Origin: Arthrobacter sp. NIO-1057
GTDB taxonomy: Bacteria; Actinomycetota; Actinomycetes; Actinomycetales; Micrococcaceae
NCBI RefSeq assembly: GCF_900094805.1
Contig: NZ_FMAT01000001.1
Coordinates: 434,001-498,000 of the forward strand
Length of the DNA: 64,000 nucleotides
Direction: 5' to 3'
This document shows positions 18,102 to 27,693 of this stretch, piece after piece. The first letter of the stretch is position 1, and each line of letters begins with the position of its first letter. A program made the position numbers and the translations under genes. The notes under the pieces are model-generated. The model did not search any database. It saw nothing but the letters and a program-made list of their open reading frames with translations, and had not been told where the DNA came from.

Positions 18102-19040
18102 GTGCGAAAAGTATTGGCATTGTGCGCTACTGCCTCGGTTCTAGCCTTGGCAGCCTGCGGTTCTGGTTCATCGTCTGACCTGTCTTCGATTTCGGTCAAG
18201 CCTGCGGCTGATGACAACACGGCACCAGAGGTTTCCTTCGATACTCCATTCCTTACCGAAAAGGACGAAGCTGTCACCTTGGAACAGGGCGACGGAGCGG
18301 AAATTAACGCAGGCGATACTGTTTCCATCAAGTCGGGGCTGTACAAGGCTATTGACGGTCTGTCTGCCGGCGAAAACTTCACCGGCACGGCAACCGAGAT
18401 GACTGTTGATGACAGCATGAAGCAGCAGATGCCGGAGCTCTACGATCGTCTCGTGGATTCAAAGGTTGGTGACTGGATCGCATACTCCACCGTCGAAGGA
18501 ACCCAGCAATCCGATGGCACCGTGGCGGATCCTGAAGAAGGCGCTCGTGCCGAACGCATCATTGTCCTCCACGTTGAAAGCAGCACTGCTGCCAGCGGAA
18601 CGATGAGCAAGGACGAAGTGGCTAAGCAGAAGAAGGACGGCAAACTTCCAACTGTTAAGGTCACGGACGGTAAGCCAACCATCACCATCCCTAAGGACAC
18701 CGACGCTCCTAAGGATCTAGTGGTGGACGTTCTCGAAGAGGGTAAGGGCGAAGCTGCTACCGCAACCTCGAAGGTCAAGGCTAAGTACACCGGCGTTACC
18801 TGGGCCGATGGTACAGAGTTTGACGGTAACTTCGATGCCGATGAGGGCACTGAATTCTCCCTGGATGGCGTGATTAAGGGTTGGACCGAAGGAATGACCG
18901 GTTTGAAGGCTGGTTCCAAGGTCTTGCTGACCATTCCAGCTGATAAGGCTTACGGAAATTCTTCTACGAGCGGATCGCCAACCGGCACCCTGGTCTTCTA
19001 CGTAGAATTGGAATCTGTGACAGCTGGCGACAGCGAGTAA
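18102..19040 (+). CDS. FKBP-type peptidyl-prolyl isomerase lipoprotein
   Basis: A 312-residue exported lipoprotein. GTG at 18102 behind GAAAG gives a classical signal (RKVLALC...VLALAACG, lipobox Cys about residue 20); the ATG at 18051 would put an unlikely 17-residue extension in front. A diverged FKBP-like module (about 45-160, with SVGDW-type residues GDWIAYST) precedes a canonical C-terminal FKBP domain (about 220-310) containing VKAKYTGVTWADGTEFD and GWTEGMTGLKAGSK. It probably assists folding of secreted proteins at the outer face of the membrane. Another FKBP gene follows. Confidence 0.9.
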   Translation: MRKVLALCATASVLALAACGSGSSSDLSSISVKPAADDNTAPEVSFDTPFLTEKDEAVTLEQGDGAEINAGDTVSIKSGLYKAIDGLSAGENFTGTATEMTVDDSMKQQMPELYDRLVDSKVGDWIAYSTVEGTQQSDGTVADPEEGARAERIIVLHVESSTAASGTMSKDEVAKQKKDGKLPTVKVTDGKPTITIPKDTDAPKDLVVDVLEEGKGEAATATSKVKAKYTGVTWADGTEFDGNFDADEGTEFSLDGVIKGWTEGMTGLKAGSKVLLTIPADKAYGNSSTSGSPTGTLVFYVELESVTAGDSE

Positions 19041-19073
19041 AGTCCTAAACAACGACTGAGAAAGGCCGTGACT

Positions 19074-19469
19074 ATGTCGTTCGGAGAACGCAACTACGAC
19101 CGCACCAAGCCTGAGATTGACTTCCCAGGTACCGACGCACCCGAAGAACTGGTCATCACCGACCTAATCGAGGGCACTGGCGCTGAGGTCACCCCAGGTA
19201 CCACCGTGCAGGCTCACTATGTTGGTGTTGCTTGGTCGACCGGTGAAGAATTCGATTCTTCCTGGAACCGTGGCCAGACTCTAGACTTCCCAGTCGGAGT
19301 TGGCATGGTGATTCAGGGCTGGGACCAGGGACTGCTAGGCATGAAGGTCGGCGGCCGCCGTCGCTTGGATATTCCATCCAACCTTGCCTACGGCGAGCGA
19401 GGTGCTCCCGGCGCCATCGCACCAAACGAAGCACTGATCTTCGTTGTAGATCTCGTTGGCACCAAGTAA
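19074..19469 (+). CDS. Cytoplasmic FKBP-type peptidyl-prolyl isomerase
   Basis: A 131-residue single-domain FKBP isomerase without signal peptide. ATG at 19074, eight bases after GAGAAAGG, is preferred over GTG at 19068. Conserved active-site blocks are VQAHYVGVAWSTGEEFDSSW, VIQGWDQGLLGMKVGGRR and NLAYGERGAPGAIAPNE. It lies 33 bases after the FKBP lipoprotein stop, so the two form a likely operon of an exported and a cytosolic enzyme. FKBP genes downstream of pafA are common in actinobacteria. Confidence 0.94.
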   Translation: MSFGERNYDRTKPEIDFPGTDAPEELVITDLIEGTGAEVTPGTTVQAHYVGVAWSTGEEFDSSWNRGQTLDFPVGVGMVIQGWDQGLLGMKVGGRRRLDIPSNLAYGERGAPGAIAPNEALIFVVDLVGTK

Positions 19470-19480
19470 ATAGCCAATGA

Positions 19481-19516
19481 AGCTAAGGCTCCGACATAAC
19501 ACTCGGAGCCTTAGCT
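19481..19516 (+). terminator. Hairpin terminator after the FKBP genes
   Basis: A perfect 14-base stem, AGCTAAGGCTCCGA with its complement, and an 8-base loop are followed by GTCTTAA. This ends the pafA-FKBP transcription block before pafBC. Confidence 0.85.
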
Positions 19517-19562
19517 GTCTTAAAAGTCATGCTTAAAGCCAAAAGTTGGTTAGTCTAAACTC

Positions 19563-21560
19563 GTGAGCACAAAGCAATCCAGTGGCCCTAGCAAAGCTGA
19601 ACGCCTAACCAGCCTCATCTATGCCTTGGCAACCAAATCACGGAAATTTAATGCCGACCGGATCGGGGAATATCTTGTTCCCGATGGTTCTGCAGATACC
19701 CGCGAAAAAGCGCTTGATCGACTTAAGGACGATATCCGCAACGATTTCGGACTTCAGCTGATCAAGGAAACCATCGACGGCGTACCGTTTTACAGCATCG
19801 ATACTACCGACTGGTTCCTGCCGCCGGTGACTTTCAGCCCCTCTGAAGCTGGTGTTGTCGCCCTGGCAGCAAGCCTGTGGAAAGACACCAAACTCCAGTC
19901 CTTGGGACTGAACGCCGCCGCGCGAGTCACTGGGCACGGCGATTCAGAATCTCCTGTGGCACCACTTGCCGGATCACTGGTTCCACGCTTATCCATGGAT
20001 GAACCAAACTTCCGTGACTGTGCCCTAGCAGTATTTAACCGAAAATCGGTGAAGTTTGATTATGTCTCGTCACAAGGGACAAAAACCGAACGCATTGTCG
20101 ATATGTGGGGGATAGGCCAGCGGTACGGCAACTGGTACTTCACCGGATATGACCACACCCGAGATGATTCTCGAGTCTTCCGGCTTTCACGGGTACAAGG
20201 GAATTTCGGTACCTATCGGCATAGCGGCTCAAATCGCGCTTACCATGCACGGCCCGAGAATTTTCAGATGAACCAGGTGCTTCTGGACTTTGACCTCAAG
20301 CACCCAGGTTACGTTGCCACCATCGTTCTCCACCGTGACGAAGCTATTCCATTGCGGGCCCAATCGCTCAACGGCAACAACACGAGTTCCGAGCTTCAAA
20401 TCGGTTATTCAGATCCGCATTCATTTGCCGCAGAGCTCGCCGGTTATGGACCAGCGGTACAAGTGTTGGCACCAGCTGATTTAGCTACGCAGGTTCATCA
20501 GTTATTGAAAGATGCAAAAGCCGCACAGATTGCACAGGAGAACCTGGATCACTATCGACAAGTCAAGTTCCGTCCCAACCGTGCCACGGGGCGAGGCACA
20601 ACGACAACGCAAGTGATGCGCAATATTGACATGATTCAGTATGTCGTCGCGCACGGAGTCGTCAAGATCCAAGAACTCGCAGAACGCTATTCCATGAGTG
20701 TCTCAAAGATCCGTGAAGAATTAGCGATGATCATGATGTGCGGTGTTCCTAATGGCCAGCACGATGAACTGATCAATGTTAATGATGGTGACCTTGAATC
20801 CGATACAGTCACTATTTCCAATGCAGCGCTCTTGGCAGAACCGCAAAAACTTGCGCCGTTAGAAGCCGTAGCCATTTTGGGTGGATTGAATGCGTTAGCA
20901 AGCATCCCAGAATTTGAACATCAGGAAGTCTTGAATTCTGCCTTAGAGAAGGTCAATTCAGCGGTCGCTCGCTTCGAAGGTTGGAACGGTGCCCTAGGTT
21001 TTGCACTCTCGAAAGCACGCGAGAACGATATTCCACGCCAACTGGTATCAGCTGCCAAGCAGCACAACGTCGTGTGTATTGATTACTACTCTGCCAGTTC
21101 TCGCACGCATCAGCTGCGGGACGTCGAACCCGTTCGAATGATTGAAGATGGTTCAATTCAATACCTACGTGCTTGGTGTCGTAAACGTGAAGATCTGCTG
21201 ACTTTCCGCGTAGATCGAATTTTGAGTGCGCAAACCTTAGAGGAACACTATGTTCCTTCGTCACGGCATGAAGACCAACAAGATGTTCAGATCCGCTACG
21301 AGGCGAGTTCGGATGATCTTGAGATAGTCCTGTATGTAGACACAGAAATATTGCCTATCGTAGAAGCATTCCATCCGACCTCTTGGTCTACTGGAAAAAT
21401 TGGTCGGGGTTACTTGGCAACGGTGCGATTCTCTGATCATCAAGTTGCGGCACCTTTAGTGGCGCGGCATAGCGGTAAACTGGCTGTGGTTAGTCCCGAC
21501 GCTACACGCGAACAAGTAACGCATTGGTTGGACGAAGCTATTCGAATGTATGAGGATTAG
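19563..21560 (+). CDS. pafBC: Transcriptional activator PafBC (natural PafB-PafC fusion)
   Basis: A 665-residue protein made of two winged-helix-WYL-WCX units in one chain. The first unit (about 1-325) has an HTH starting near KAERLTSLIYALATK and a WYL domain with NWYFTGYDHTRDDSR. The second (about 345-665) repeats the layout with IQYVVAHGVVKIQELAERY and a degenerate WYL (YLRAWCRKREDLLTFRVDRI). In mycobacteria PafB and PafC are separate proteins that form a dimer activating the RecA-independent DNA-damage response. The natural fusion is known from Arthrobacter. GTG start at 19563. It shares this locus with pafA but acts in DNA repair control. Confidence 0.93.
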   Translation: MSTKQSSGPSKAERLTSLIYALATKSRKFNADRIGEYLVPDGSADTREKALDRLKDDIRNDFGLQLIKETIDGVPFYSIDTTDWFLPPVTFSPSEAGVVALAASLWKDTKLQSLGLNAAARVTGHGDSESPVAPLAGSLVPRLSMDEPNFRDCALAVFNRKSVKFDYVSSQGTKTERIVDMWGIGQRYGNWYFTGYDHTRDDSRVFRLSRVQGNFGTYRHSGSNRAYHARPENFQMNQVLLDFDLKHPGYVATIVLHRDEAIPLRAQSLNGNNTSSELQIGYSDPHSFAAELAGYGPAVQVLAPADLATQVHQLLKDAKAAQIAQENLDHYRQVKFRPNRATGRGTTTTQVMRNIDMIQYVVAHGVVKIQELAERYSMSVSKIREELAMIMMCGVPNGQHDELINVNDGDLESDTVTISNAALLAEPQKLAPLEAVAILGGLNALASIPEFEHQEVLNSALEKVNSAVARFEGWNGALGFALSKARENDIPRQLVSAAKQHNVVCIDYYSASSRTHQLRDVEPVRMIEDGSIQYLRAWCRKREDLLTFRVDRILSAQTLEEHYVPSSRHEDQQDVQIRYEASSDDLEIVLYVDTEILPIVEAFHPTSWSTGKIGRGYLATVRFSDHQVAAPLVARHSGKLAVVSPDATREQVTHWLDEAIRMYED

Positions 21561-21563
21561 TAG

Positions 21564-21923
21564 ATGCTTCCTTGGTGGTTTTGGGTCCTGTTGTGGGCGG
21601 TAATAGTATTAGCGGCCGTTCTTGCAGCAGTTCTTGCTGGTTTCCGTTTATTCAAGCAGGGCATGGCAGTTGTTGAGGATTTGGGCGATGCTGCTGACAA
21701 AGTCAGCTCGGGTCTAAGCCAATCTGGCACGATTGTGGAATACGCCCCAAACCCACGCCGCTACCCTCATGGGACCGACGCAACGCATGGTGATCCCGAG
21801 AAGATTCGTAAGTTGCGTGACAAGGGTAAAGCCGAACGCATTGAAGCTCGTCGCTTGCGTAGAATTGCGCGTCGAGCTGAACGTGGCCAAGCTCAAAACA
21901 TGCACGATCTTCGCCTGTTCTGA
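21564..21923 (+). CDS. Small single-span membrane protein, basic C-terminus
   Basis: A 119-residue protein with one N-terminal membrane segment (about 4-28), a short amphipathic linker, and a very basic C-terminal helix rich in Arg and Lys (about 80-115). ATG at 21564 is 3 bases after the pafBC stop, so it is probably co-transcribed and translationally coupled. I do not recognise a named family. The position between pafBC and tatA suggests a conserved hypothetical gene of this group. Confidence 0.75.
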   Translation: MLPWWFWVLLWAVIVLAAVLAAVLAGFRLFKQGMAVVEDLGDAADKVSSGLSQSGTIVEYAPNPRRYPHGTDATHGDPEKIRKLRDKGKAERIEARRLRRIARRAERGQAQNMHDLRLF

Positions 21924-21955
21924 CGTAGAATTTAGATTGAGAGAAGGGAAATCAC

Positions 21956-22171
21956 ATGGGTGGTTTACAGGGATGGCATCTGGTCATCATTATCGTTTTG
22001 GCACTGCTACTTTTCGGCGCGCCAAAGCTTCCAGGCTTGGCTCGCTCGATGGGTCAGTCCTTGCGCATTTTTAAGTCTGAAGTTCGCCAGATGAAGGATG
22101 ACGATCCAAAATCGGAGACTGTCGATGGCACAGTCAATGATCCGAATCCAAATGAAAAGAACAACTCCTAA
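21956..22171 (+). CDS. tatA: Twin-arginine translocase subunit TatA
   Basis: A 71-residue protein with the TatA plan: a short N-terminal membrane helix (about 5-20), the hinge [18 protein letters not shown], an amphipathic helix, and a polar acidic tail. It forms the pore of the Tat system, which exports folded proteins. tatC follows after 8 bases; no tatB is present here, as is common in actinobacteria where it sits elsewhere. A start ATG at 21956 follows GAGAAGGGAA. Confidence 0.95.
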   Translation: MGGLQGWHLVIIIVLALLLFGAPKLPGLARSMGQSLRIFKSEVRQMKDDDPKSETVDGTVNDPNPNEKNNS

Positions 22172-22179
22172 CTTCATCT

Positions 22180-23046
22180 GTGGCAACAAATAAAGATAAG
22201 ACACCGCGCAATAAGAAGAAGCGGGTCAAAAACGACGAAGGCCGGATGTCTCTTAAAGAGCATCTGATTGAAGCTCGAAATCGACTTTTTAAGTCGTTGA
22301 TCGCGTTGACCTTGGGAACTATCGCAGGGTTTTTCGTTTACGACTGGTTACTTGAACTGATCATTGCTCCAGTTCAAGCGGCCGGCGGTTCGGTGAACTT
22401 CACGGCAGTGATGTCGCCTTTTGACATCATGATCAAAGTCGCGTTATTCGTTGGAATTCTCGTTTCTTCTCCCGTATGGCTCTATCAGTTGTGGGCGTTT
22501 ATTGTCCCAGGGCTGAAAAAGAACGAACGTCGCCTTAGCTATACTTTCGTCGCCATCTCGGTGCCACTATTTATTGGTGGCGTCGCTATGGCTTATTTTG
22601 TGTTGCCATTCGCTCTGCAGTTCTTTATCAGTCTGGCTCCAGAAAACTCCGAAAATCTCATTAATATCAATGAGTACCTGCCATTTATCATCCGATTGCT
22701 TCTCGCCTTCGGCTTGGCGATGTTGGTACCGGTACTGATGGTGGGACTGAACCTGGTCGGAGTTCTACCTGCCAAGGTTATTCTGAAGAACTGGCGAATT
22801 ACCGTATTCCTCATTGCCGTTGTTGCTGCCATGGCTGCCCCTGGCGGTGACGCCATCACCATGTTCGCTCTCGCTGGTCCATTGTTCTTGACCTTCGCGG
22901 CAGCAACGATTTTCTGCTACTTCAACGACAAGAAACGTGTAAAGAAGCAGGCGGCACAGGACGCTGAAAATGAGCGACTAGCACAAGGGGAGTCGAGTAC
23001 GATCGCCACTCCTGAGCCCATCGACGAACCAAATTCACAGATATAA
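22180..23046 (+). CDS. tatC: Twin-arginine translocase subunit TatC
   Basis: A 288-residue six-span membrane protein that binds twin-arginine signal peptides and nucleates the Tat complex. The N-terminal cytoplasmic part has SLKEHLIEARNRLFKSL, the family motif with the conserved Glu that contacts the signal peptide. Other landmarks are FVGILVSSPVWLYQLWAF and FGLAMLVPVL. The N-terminus carries an additional Lys-rich stretch (KDKTPRNKKKRVK). GTG start at 22180. Confidence 0.96.
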   Translation: MATNKDKTPRNKKKRVKNDEGRMSLKEHLIEARNRLFKSLIALTLGTIAGFFVYDWLLELIIAPVQAAGGSVNFTAVMSPFDIMIKVALFVGILVSSPVWLYQLWAFIVPGLKKNERRLSYTFVAISVPLFIGGVAMAYFVLPFALQFFISLAPENSENLININEYLPFIIRLLLAFGLAMLVPVLMVGLNLVGVLPAKVILKNWRITVFLIAVVAAMAAPGGDAITMFALAGPLFLTFAAATIFCYFNDKKRVKKQAAQDAENERLAQGESSTIATPEPIDEPNSQI

Positions 23047-23075
23047 CTGATCGTCAAGAAAGCGAACGGCCACAA

Positions 23076-25859
23076 GTGACTTCACCCGCGGAACGATACG
23101 CGACTTCCAAGGCACGGCAGGTCGAACACGGCTCTGCACTTCCCGACTTCCGCGCAAGTATTTCCTTTGACCTGGATCCATTCCAGACCGAAGCGTGTAG
23201 GAAAGTCACTGAGGGCCATAGCGTCCTTGTCGCCGCACCGACCGGTGCTGGCAAGACTGTCGTCGGCGAATTCGCGATCTTCCAGGCACTGCGTGAGAAT
23301 CGCAAAGCCTTCTACACCACACCCATCAAGGCACTGAGTAATCAAAAGTACTCAGAACTGGTCAACCGCTACGGTGCCAAGCGCGTTGGCCTACTCACGG
23401 GTGACACGTCGGTCAACTCTGAAGCCCAGATCGTGGTGATGACCACCGAAGTTCTGCGCAACATGTTGTACGCCGACTCGCAAACGCTCGATGGCCTTGG
23501 ATACGTCATCATGGATGAAGTCCACTACCTGGCGGATAAATTCCGTGGCGCGGTGTGGGAAGAAGTCATCATCCACCTGCCATCAAACGTTCAAATTATC
23601 TCGTTGTCTGCCACGGTATCCAATGCAGAAGAATTTGGCGGCTGGCTAGATACTGTTCGTGGACAAACAGACATTATCGTTTCCGAACACCGGCCTGTGC
23701 CCCTGTTCCAGCACGTGATGGTCGGACCAAATATTGTTGATCTTTTTGCTGAGGATGTTGCCTTCGACAAGGTTGCCGAAGGCGAATCCAAAGCAAGCGT
23801 CAATCCTGAACTGCGCAAACTAGTACGGACCCACAATTCTGGTGGTCGGGTTCAGCGTGGACGTGGCAAGGGCGGACGCGGACCACAACGGGGTTCTGGT
23901 TTTGGCCAACGGGTTAATCGCCCTTCCGTTATTGGCAAACTGGATCGTGCTGGGCTTCTACCTGCCATCTTCTTCATTTTCTCCCGCAAGGGTTGCGACA
24001 TGGCGGTACAACAATGCGCCATGGCTGATCTTCGACTAACCACTAACGAGGAAGCGGCAGAAATTGCCCAAGCCCTCGATGAAGTGTCTTACCGGATCCC
24101 AAGTGAAGACCTTGATGTGCTGGAGTTCTGGGCCTGGCGAGATGGGCTGATTCGTGGCTTTGCCTCCCATCATGCTGGTCTGCTTCCAATTTTTAAAGAG
24201 ATTGTTGAAGACCTCTTTGCTAGAAACCTCATCAAAGTGGTCTTTGCTACCGAAACCTTGGCATTGGGCGTCAACATGCCAGCCCGGTCCGTTGTTTTGG
24301 AAAAGCTCGTTAAGTTCAACGGCGAGTCCCATGTCCAGATTTCATCGGTGGAGTACACCCAGCTGACTGGTCGCGCAGGTCGTCGTGGCATTGACGTCGA
24401 GGGGCACTCCATCGTTGTGTGGAACCCTGAGCTCGAACCGGAAGCATTGGCGGGTCTGGCTTCTAAACGAACCTATCCGTTGAACTCTTCCTTCCGACCG
24501 ACTTACAACATGTCGACCAACTTGTTGGCCCAATTCGGTCGTGAACAAACCCGTCAAATTCTTGAATCGTCCTTTGCCCAGTATCAGGCAGACCGTTCCG
24601 TGGTGGGAATGGCCCGACAGGTGCGTTCCAAAGAAGAATCACTGGCAGGATACGCGAAGTCAATGCAATGCCACCTCGGCGACTTTACTGAGTATCTGAA
24701 GATTCAACGTAACTTGTCGACGCTCGAGAAATCCGCGGCAAAGAACCGGCGCACCGAACGACGTTCGGCTGCTGAACGCTCTCTACAAGCGGTGATTCGC
24801 GGGGATGTGGTGGACCTTCCTGGTGGGCGTCGCTTCGGCCGGGCTGTGATCGTTGAGCTTGATACCGCGATGTACAACCCACGACATACCGTGCTCACCG
24901 ATGAAGGGCAACTACGCCGGTTGTCGGCTGAAGACTTGAACGGTCCAGTTGAAATCATTTCGCGAATCAGAATCCCCAAGGGATTCACCGGTCGTGCGCC
25001 CAAGGAACGCCGGGACTTGGCCTCATCACTGCGAAACGCTGTGGACGACCATCGCCCGCCGCGCCAAGATGCGCAAAGCTTTAACTATGATGGCGCGGAC
25101 TCTTTTGAACGTGAGATCGCCGCGATGCGGATGGAGCTGAAAGATCATCCGTGTCACGCCTGCTCGGAGAAGGACCAGCATATGCGCTGGGCCGACCGGT
25201 ACTGGAAGCTGAAAAAAGATACTGATAAGGCTCGTCGAGCCATTCGTGGGCGCACCAATACGATTGCGACACAGTTCGACAAGGTGTGTAAAGTTCTCGA
25301 ACAGTTCGAATACCTCACTCCTTCGGGTGAAAATGATGACCTTACGCTCACGGACTCAGGCCGCCGACTGCGCCGGATCTATGGGGAACGTGATCTGCTG
25401 ACCAGCCAAATCCTTGAGACCGGGAAGCTGAGCAAGCTCAATGCAGAAGAACTTTGCGCGGTAGTTGCCAGCTTGGTGTATCAAGCTCGTCGCGATGGTG
25501 ATCGCCCAGATCCAAAGATGCCGACCGATAAGGTAACCGATATCTGGGATACCACCATCAAGATCTGGGGTGCACTCTCCGACGCGGAAGAAGCGTTGAA
25601 TTTGGATCCTACGGCTCCGCCAGAATCCGGATTGATCTGGCCCATGTACAAGTGGGCCAGGGGATCGAGTCTGAATAGCGCACTGCGTGGGACCGATATG
25701 GCACCTGGCGACTTTGTCCGCTGGGCCAAACAGGTCATCGATACCTTGGACCAGTTCGCCAAGAATACCGATCTACCCCCAATGCTGGTGCGTAATGCCT
25801 TCAAGGCAGTGGATCAGGTCAAACGCGGAGTTGTGGCCTACTCAAATGTTTTGGCTTAG
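23076..25859 (+). CDS. DEAD/DEAH-box RNA helicase, HelY/Mtr4-like
   Basis: A 927-residue superfamily-2 helicase of the Ski2/Mtr4 type found in actinobacteria. It has motif I APTGAGKTV (about 53), motif II DEVH (about 145), motif III SLSAT (about 172), and motif VI QLTGRAGRRG (about 429), followed by a C-terminal helical region equivalent to the DSHCT domain. A glycine/arginine-rich insert (about 255-285, RVQRGRGKGGRGPQRG) may bind RNA. It probably takes part in RNA turnover. It follows tatC after 29 bases and may be co-transcribed with it. Start GTG at 23076. Confidence 0.92.
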   Translation: MTSPAERYATSKARQVEHGSALPDFRASISFDLDPFQTEACRKVTEGHSVLVAAPTGAGKTVVGEFAIFQALRENRKAFYTTPIKALSNQKYSELVNRYGAKRVGLLTGDTSVNSEAQIVVMTTEVLRNMLYADSQTLDGLGYVIMDEVHYLADKFRGAVWEEVIIHLPSNVQIISLSATVSNAEEFGGWLDTVRGQTDIIVSEHRPVPLFQHVMVGPNIVDLFAEDVAFDKVAEGESKASVNPELRKLVRTHNSGGRVQRGRGKGGRGPQRGSGFGQRVNRPSVIGKLDRAGLLPAIFFIFSRKGCDMAVQQCAMADLRLTTNEEAAEIAQALDEVSYRIPSEDLDVLEFWAWRDGLIRGFASHHAGLLPIFKEIVEDLFARNLIKVVFATETLALGVNMPARSVVLEKLVKFNGESHVQISSVEYTQLTGRAGRRGIDVEGHSIVVWNPELEPEALAGLASKRTYPLNSSFRPTYNMSTNLLAQFGREQTRQILESSFAQYQADRSVVGMARQVRSKEESLAGYAKSMQCHLGDFTEYLKIQRNLSTLEKSAAKNRRTERRSAAERSLQAVIRGDVVDLPGGRRFGRAVIVELDTAMYNPRHTVLTDEGQLRRLSAEDLNGPVEIISRIRIPKGFTGRAPKERRDLASSLRNAVDDHRPPRQDAQSFNYDGADSFEREIAAMRMELKDHPCHACSEKDQHMRWADRYWKLKKDTDKARRAIRGRTNTIATQFDKVCKVLEQFEYLTPSGENDDLTLTDSGRRLRRIYGERDLLTSQILETGKLSKLNAEELCAVVASLVYQARRDGDRPDPKMPTDKVTDIWDTTIKIWGALSDAEEALNLDPTAPPESGLIWPMYKWARGSSLNSALRGTDMAPGDFVRWAKQVIDTLDQFAKNTDLPPMLVRNAFKAVDQVKRGVVAYSNVLA

Positions 25860-25919
25860 CCCGGTGCTAGAGCCAATAAGAACTTACTAATTTGGTGTAC
25901 GAGAAAAGGGAGCACGCTG

Positions 25920-27518
25920 ATGGCAAAAACGCTGTACCGCAACGGGGCAGTTTATTCCGCCGCAGATCCATTTGCGACCGCCATGGTGGTCGATGGAGAT
26001 ACGATTTCTTGGCTAGGCGGTGAGGACGCGGCGCAGCGTCACGCAGAATCGGTAGATCAGGTGATCGATTTACGTGGTGGGCTGGTGACTCCGGCCTTCG
26101 TTGAGTCACACACCCACCTTGCCGCACTGGGCCGTACCTTGGCAGGTTCAGATCTCAGCTCAGCTTCCTCGGCGAGCTCGCTGCTGTCCCTCGTGGCAAC
26201 TAAGGGACAAAAGTCCAGCAAGATCGTTTTGGCTCAGGGTTGGGATAACTCGGACTGGGCGCAACAGGACCTGCCGAGCGAGCACGACCTGACCAGCGCT
26301 GCTGACGGTCGTGCCTACTATCTTTCGCGTCGTGATGTGCACAGCGCTCTTGTCAATCAGGAGCTCTTGGACTTCCTGGGATTGGGCTATCTGAAGCCGG
26401 GAGTTGTCTCTGGCAACGACCACGATGAAGTTCGTTTAGCATTGGCCAAGGCACAGAAAGCCGACCAAGCATTCCAACGATTGGCCCTTGAACACTATGC
26501 CTCACGAGGCTTTGCCACCGTCGTAGAAATGGCTGCACCCCAATTAGAAGGTCGTGCAGCTTTGGATCAGCTCTTGGCAGAGGATCAGCCAAATTTGCCT
26601 AAGGTGTACGCCTTCTGGGGCGAAATGGTCAACGATGAAGATGCCGCTGATGAGCTCTTCGCTTCATTCCCTACCGGCCGATTATTGGGCTTGGGTGGAG
26701 ATCTGAAGGTTGATGGCTCCCTTGGTAGCCACACTGCCTACCTGCGCGAAGACTATAGCGATCGCCCTGGTGAACGCGGCACCTTGTATCTGAGCAAGGA
26801 AGAGATCGCGGCACACATAATCGCGTGCAGTAATCGCGGAATCCAGGCGTCCTTCCACGTCATCGGTGACGGTGCACTGGACGAGGTGCTTGACGCATTT
26901 GATCTGGCCGCTGAACAGATTGGTATTTCCAAGGTCCAGATGGGGCGCCATCGCCTAGAACATGTGGAAATGGTTGATGAGGCTACGCGCGCACGGCTCT
27001 TAAAGTACGCACTCACGGTCTCCATGCAGCCAGTGTTCGATACAGCGTGGGGCGGTTCGAATGGTATGTATGTGCAGCGATTGGGTGATCGTGCCTCGTC
27101 GATGAACAACCTATCCGCGATGCTGTCAGCTGGTGTCCCATTGGTTCTCGGCTCCGACGCACCAGTGACCGAGGTCGACGGGTGGGAGGTCGTGCGTGCA
27201 GCCATGAACATGTCTAACGAGCAGGCTCGTATTTCAGCCCGGGCTGCGTTCTTGGCTCAAACTCGGTCCACGTACCGCGCCATGGGAGAGATGAATCCCT
27301 TGGCGGGTCAGCTGGCCATTGGTGCTCAGGCAACCTTCGCCGTGTGGACTGCCTCTGAACTTGCTGTGCAGACCCCGGATGTTCGTATTAGTTCTTGGAG
27401 TACCGATGCGCGTGCTGGTACTCCGATGCTGCCTGTCGTTGATGAGGAGATTCCTCAGTGTTTGCGCACCGTTCGTGCCGGAATTACGATTTTCGACAAT
27501 CTTGAACAGGCGGATTAG
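25920..27518 (+). CDS. Amidohydrolase family protein (YtcJ-like)
   Basis: A 532-residue amidohydrolase of the COG1574/YtcJ type. The N-terminal composite domain is followed by the metal motif ESHTHL (about 61) and by GLGGDLKVDGSLGSHTAYL (about 258); a C-terminal SDAPV (about 418) supplies the last metal-binding Asp. These enzymes hydrolyse N-substituted amides or cyclic amides, but substrates are mostly unassigned. ATG at 25920 follows AAAAGGGAG. It stands alone between the helicase and a long non-coding gap. Confidence 0.88.
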   Translation: MAKTLYRNGAVYSAADPFATAMVVDGDTISWLGGEDAAQRHAESVDQVIDLRGGLVTPAFVESHTHLAALGRTLAGSDLSSASSASSLLSLVATKGQKSSKIVLAQGWDNSDWAQQDLPSEHDLTSAADGRAYYLSRRDVHSALVNQELLDFLGLGYLKPGVVSGNDHDEVRLALAKAQKADQAFQRLALEHYASRGFATVVEMAAPQLEGRAALDQLLAEDQPNLPKVYAFWGEMVNDEDAADELFASFPTGRLLGLGGDLKVDGSLGSHTAYLREDYSDRPGERGTLYLSKEEIAAHIIACSNRGIQASFHVIGDGALDEVLDAFDLAAEQIGISKVQMGRHRLEHVEMVDEATRARLLKYALTVSMQPVFDTAWGGSNGMYVQRLGDRASSMNNLSAMLSAGVPLVLGSDAPVTEVDGWEVVRAAMNMSNEQARISARAAFLAQTRSTYRAMGEMNPLAGQLAIGAQATFAVWTASELAVQTPDVRISSWSTDARAGTPMLPVVDEEIPQCLRTVRAGITIFDNLEQAD

Positions 27519-27614
27519 CTCATAGCGAAAGTCTTGACTTCAACCGTATTAAATTCGCCAAGTTACGTCTGACTAGTAGCGTCTAGATAAAGATTGAAGT
27601 CATTAGATGGTTGA

Positions 27615-27642
27615 CAGCCTAGGTGGGTCACCCACTAGGCTG
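27615..27642 (+). terminator. Hairpin after the amidohydrolase
   Basis: CAGCCTAG-TGGG pairs with CCCACTAGGCTG (one bulged G) around a very short loop, 97 bases beyond the amidohydrolase stop. It is terminator-like but lacks a T run. Confidence 0.6.
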
Positions 27643-27693
27643 AGGTAAGCGCCTCTTCGTGATGCACAAGCATTGCGTTCGAAACGACGCAAT

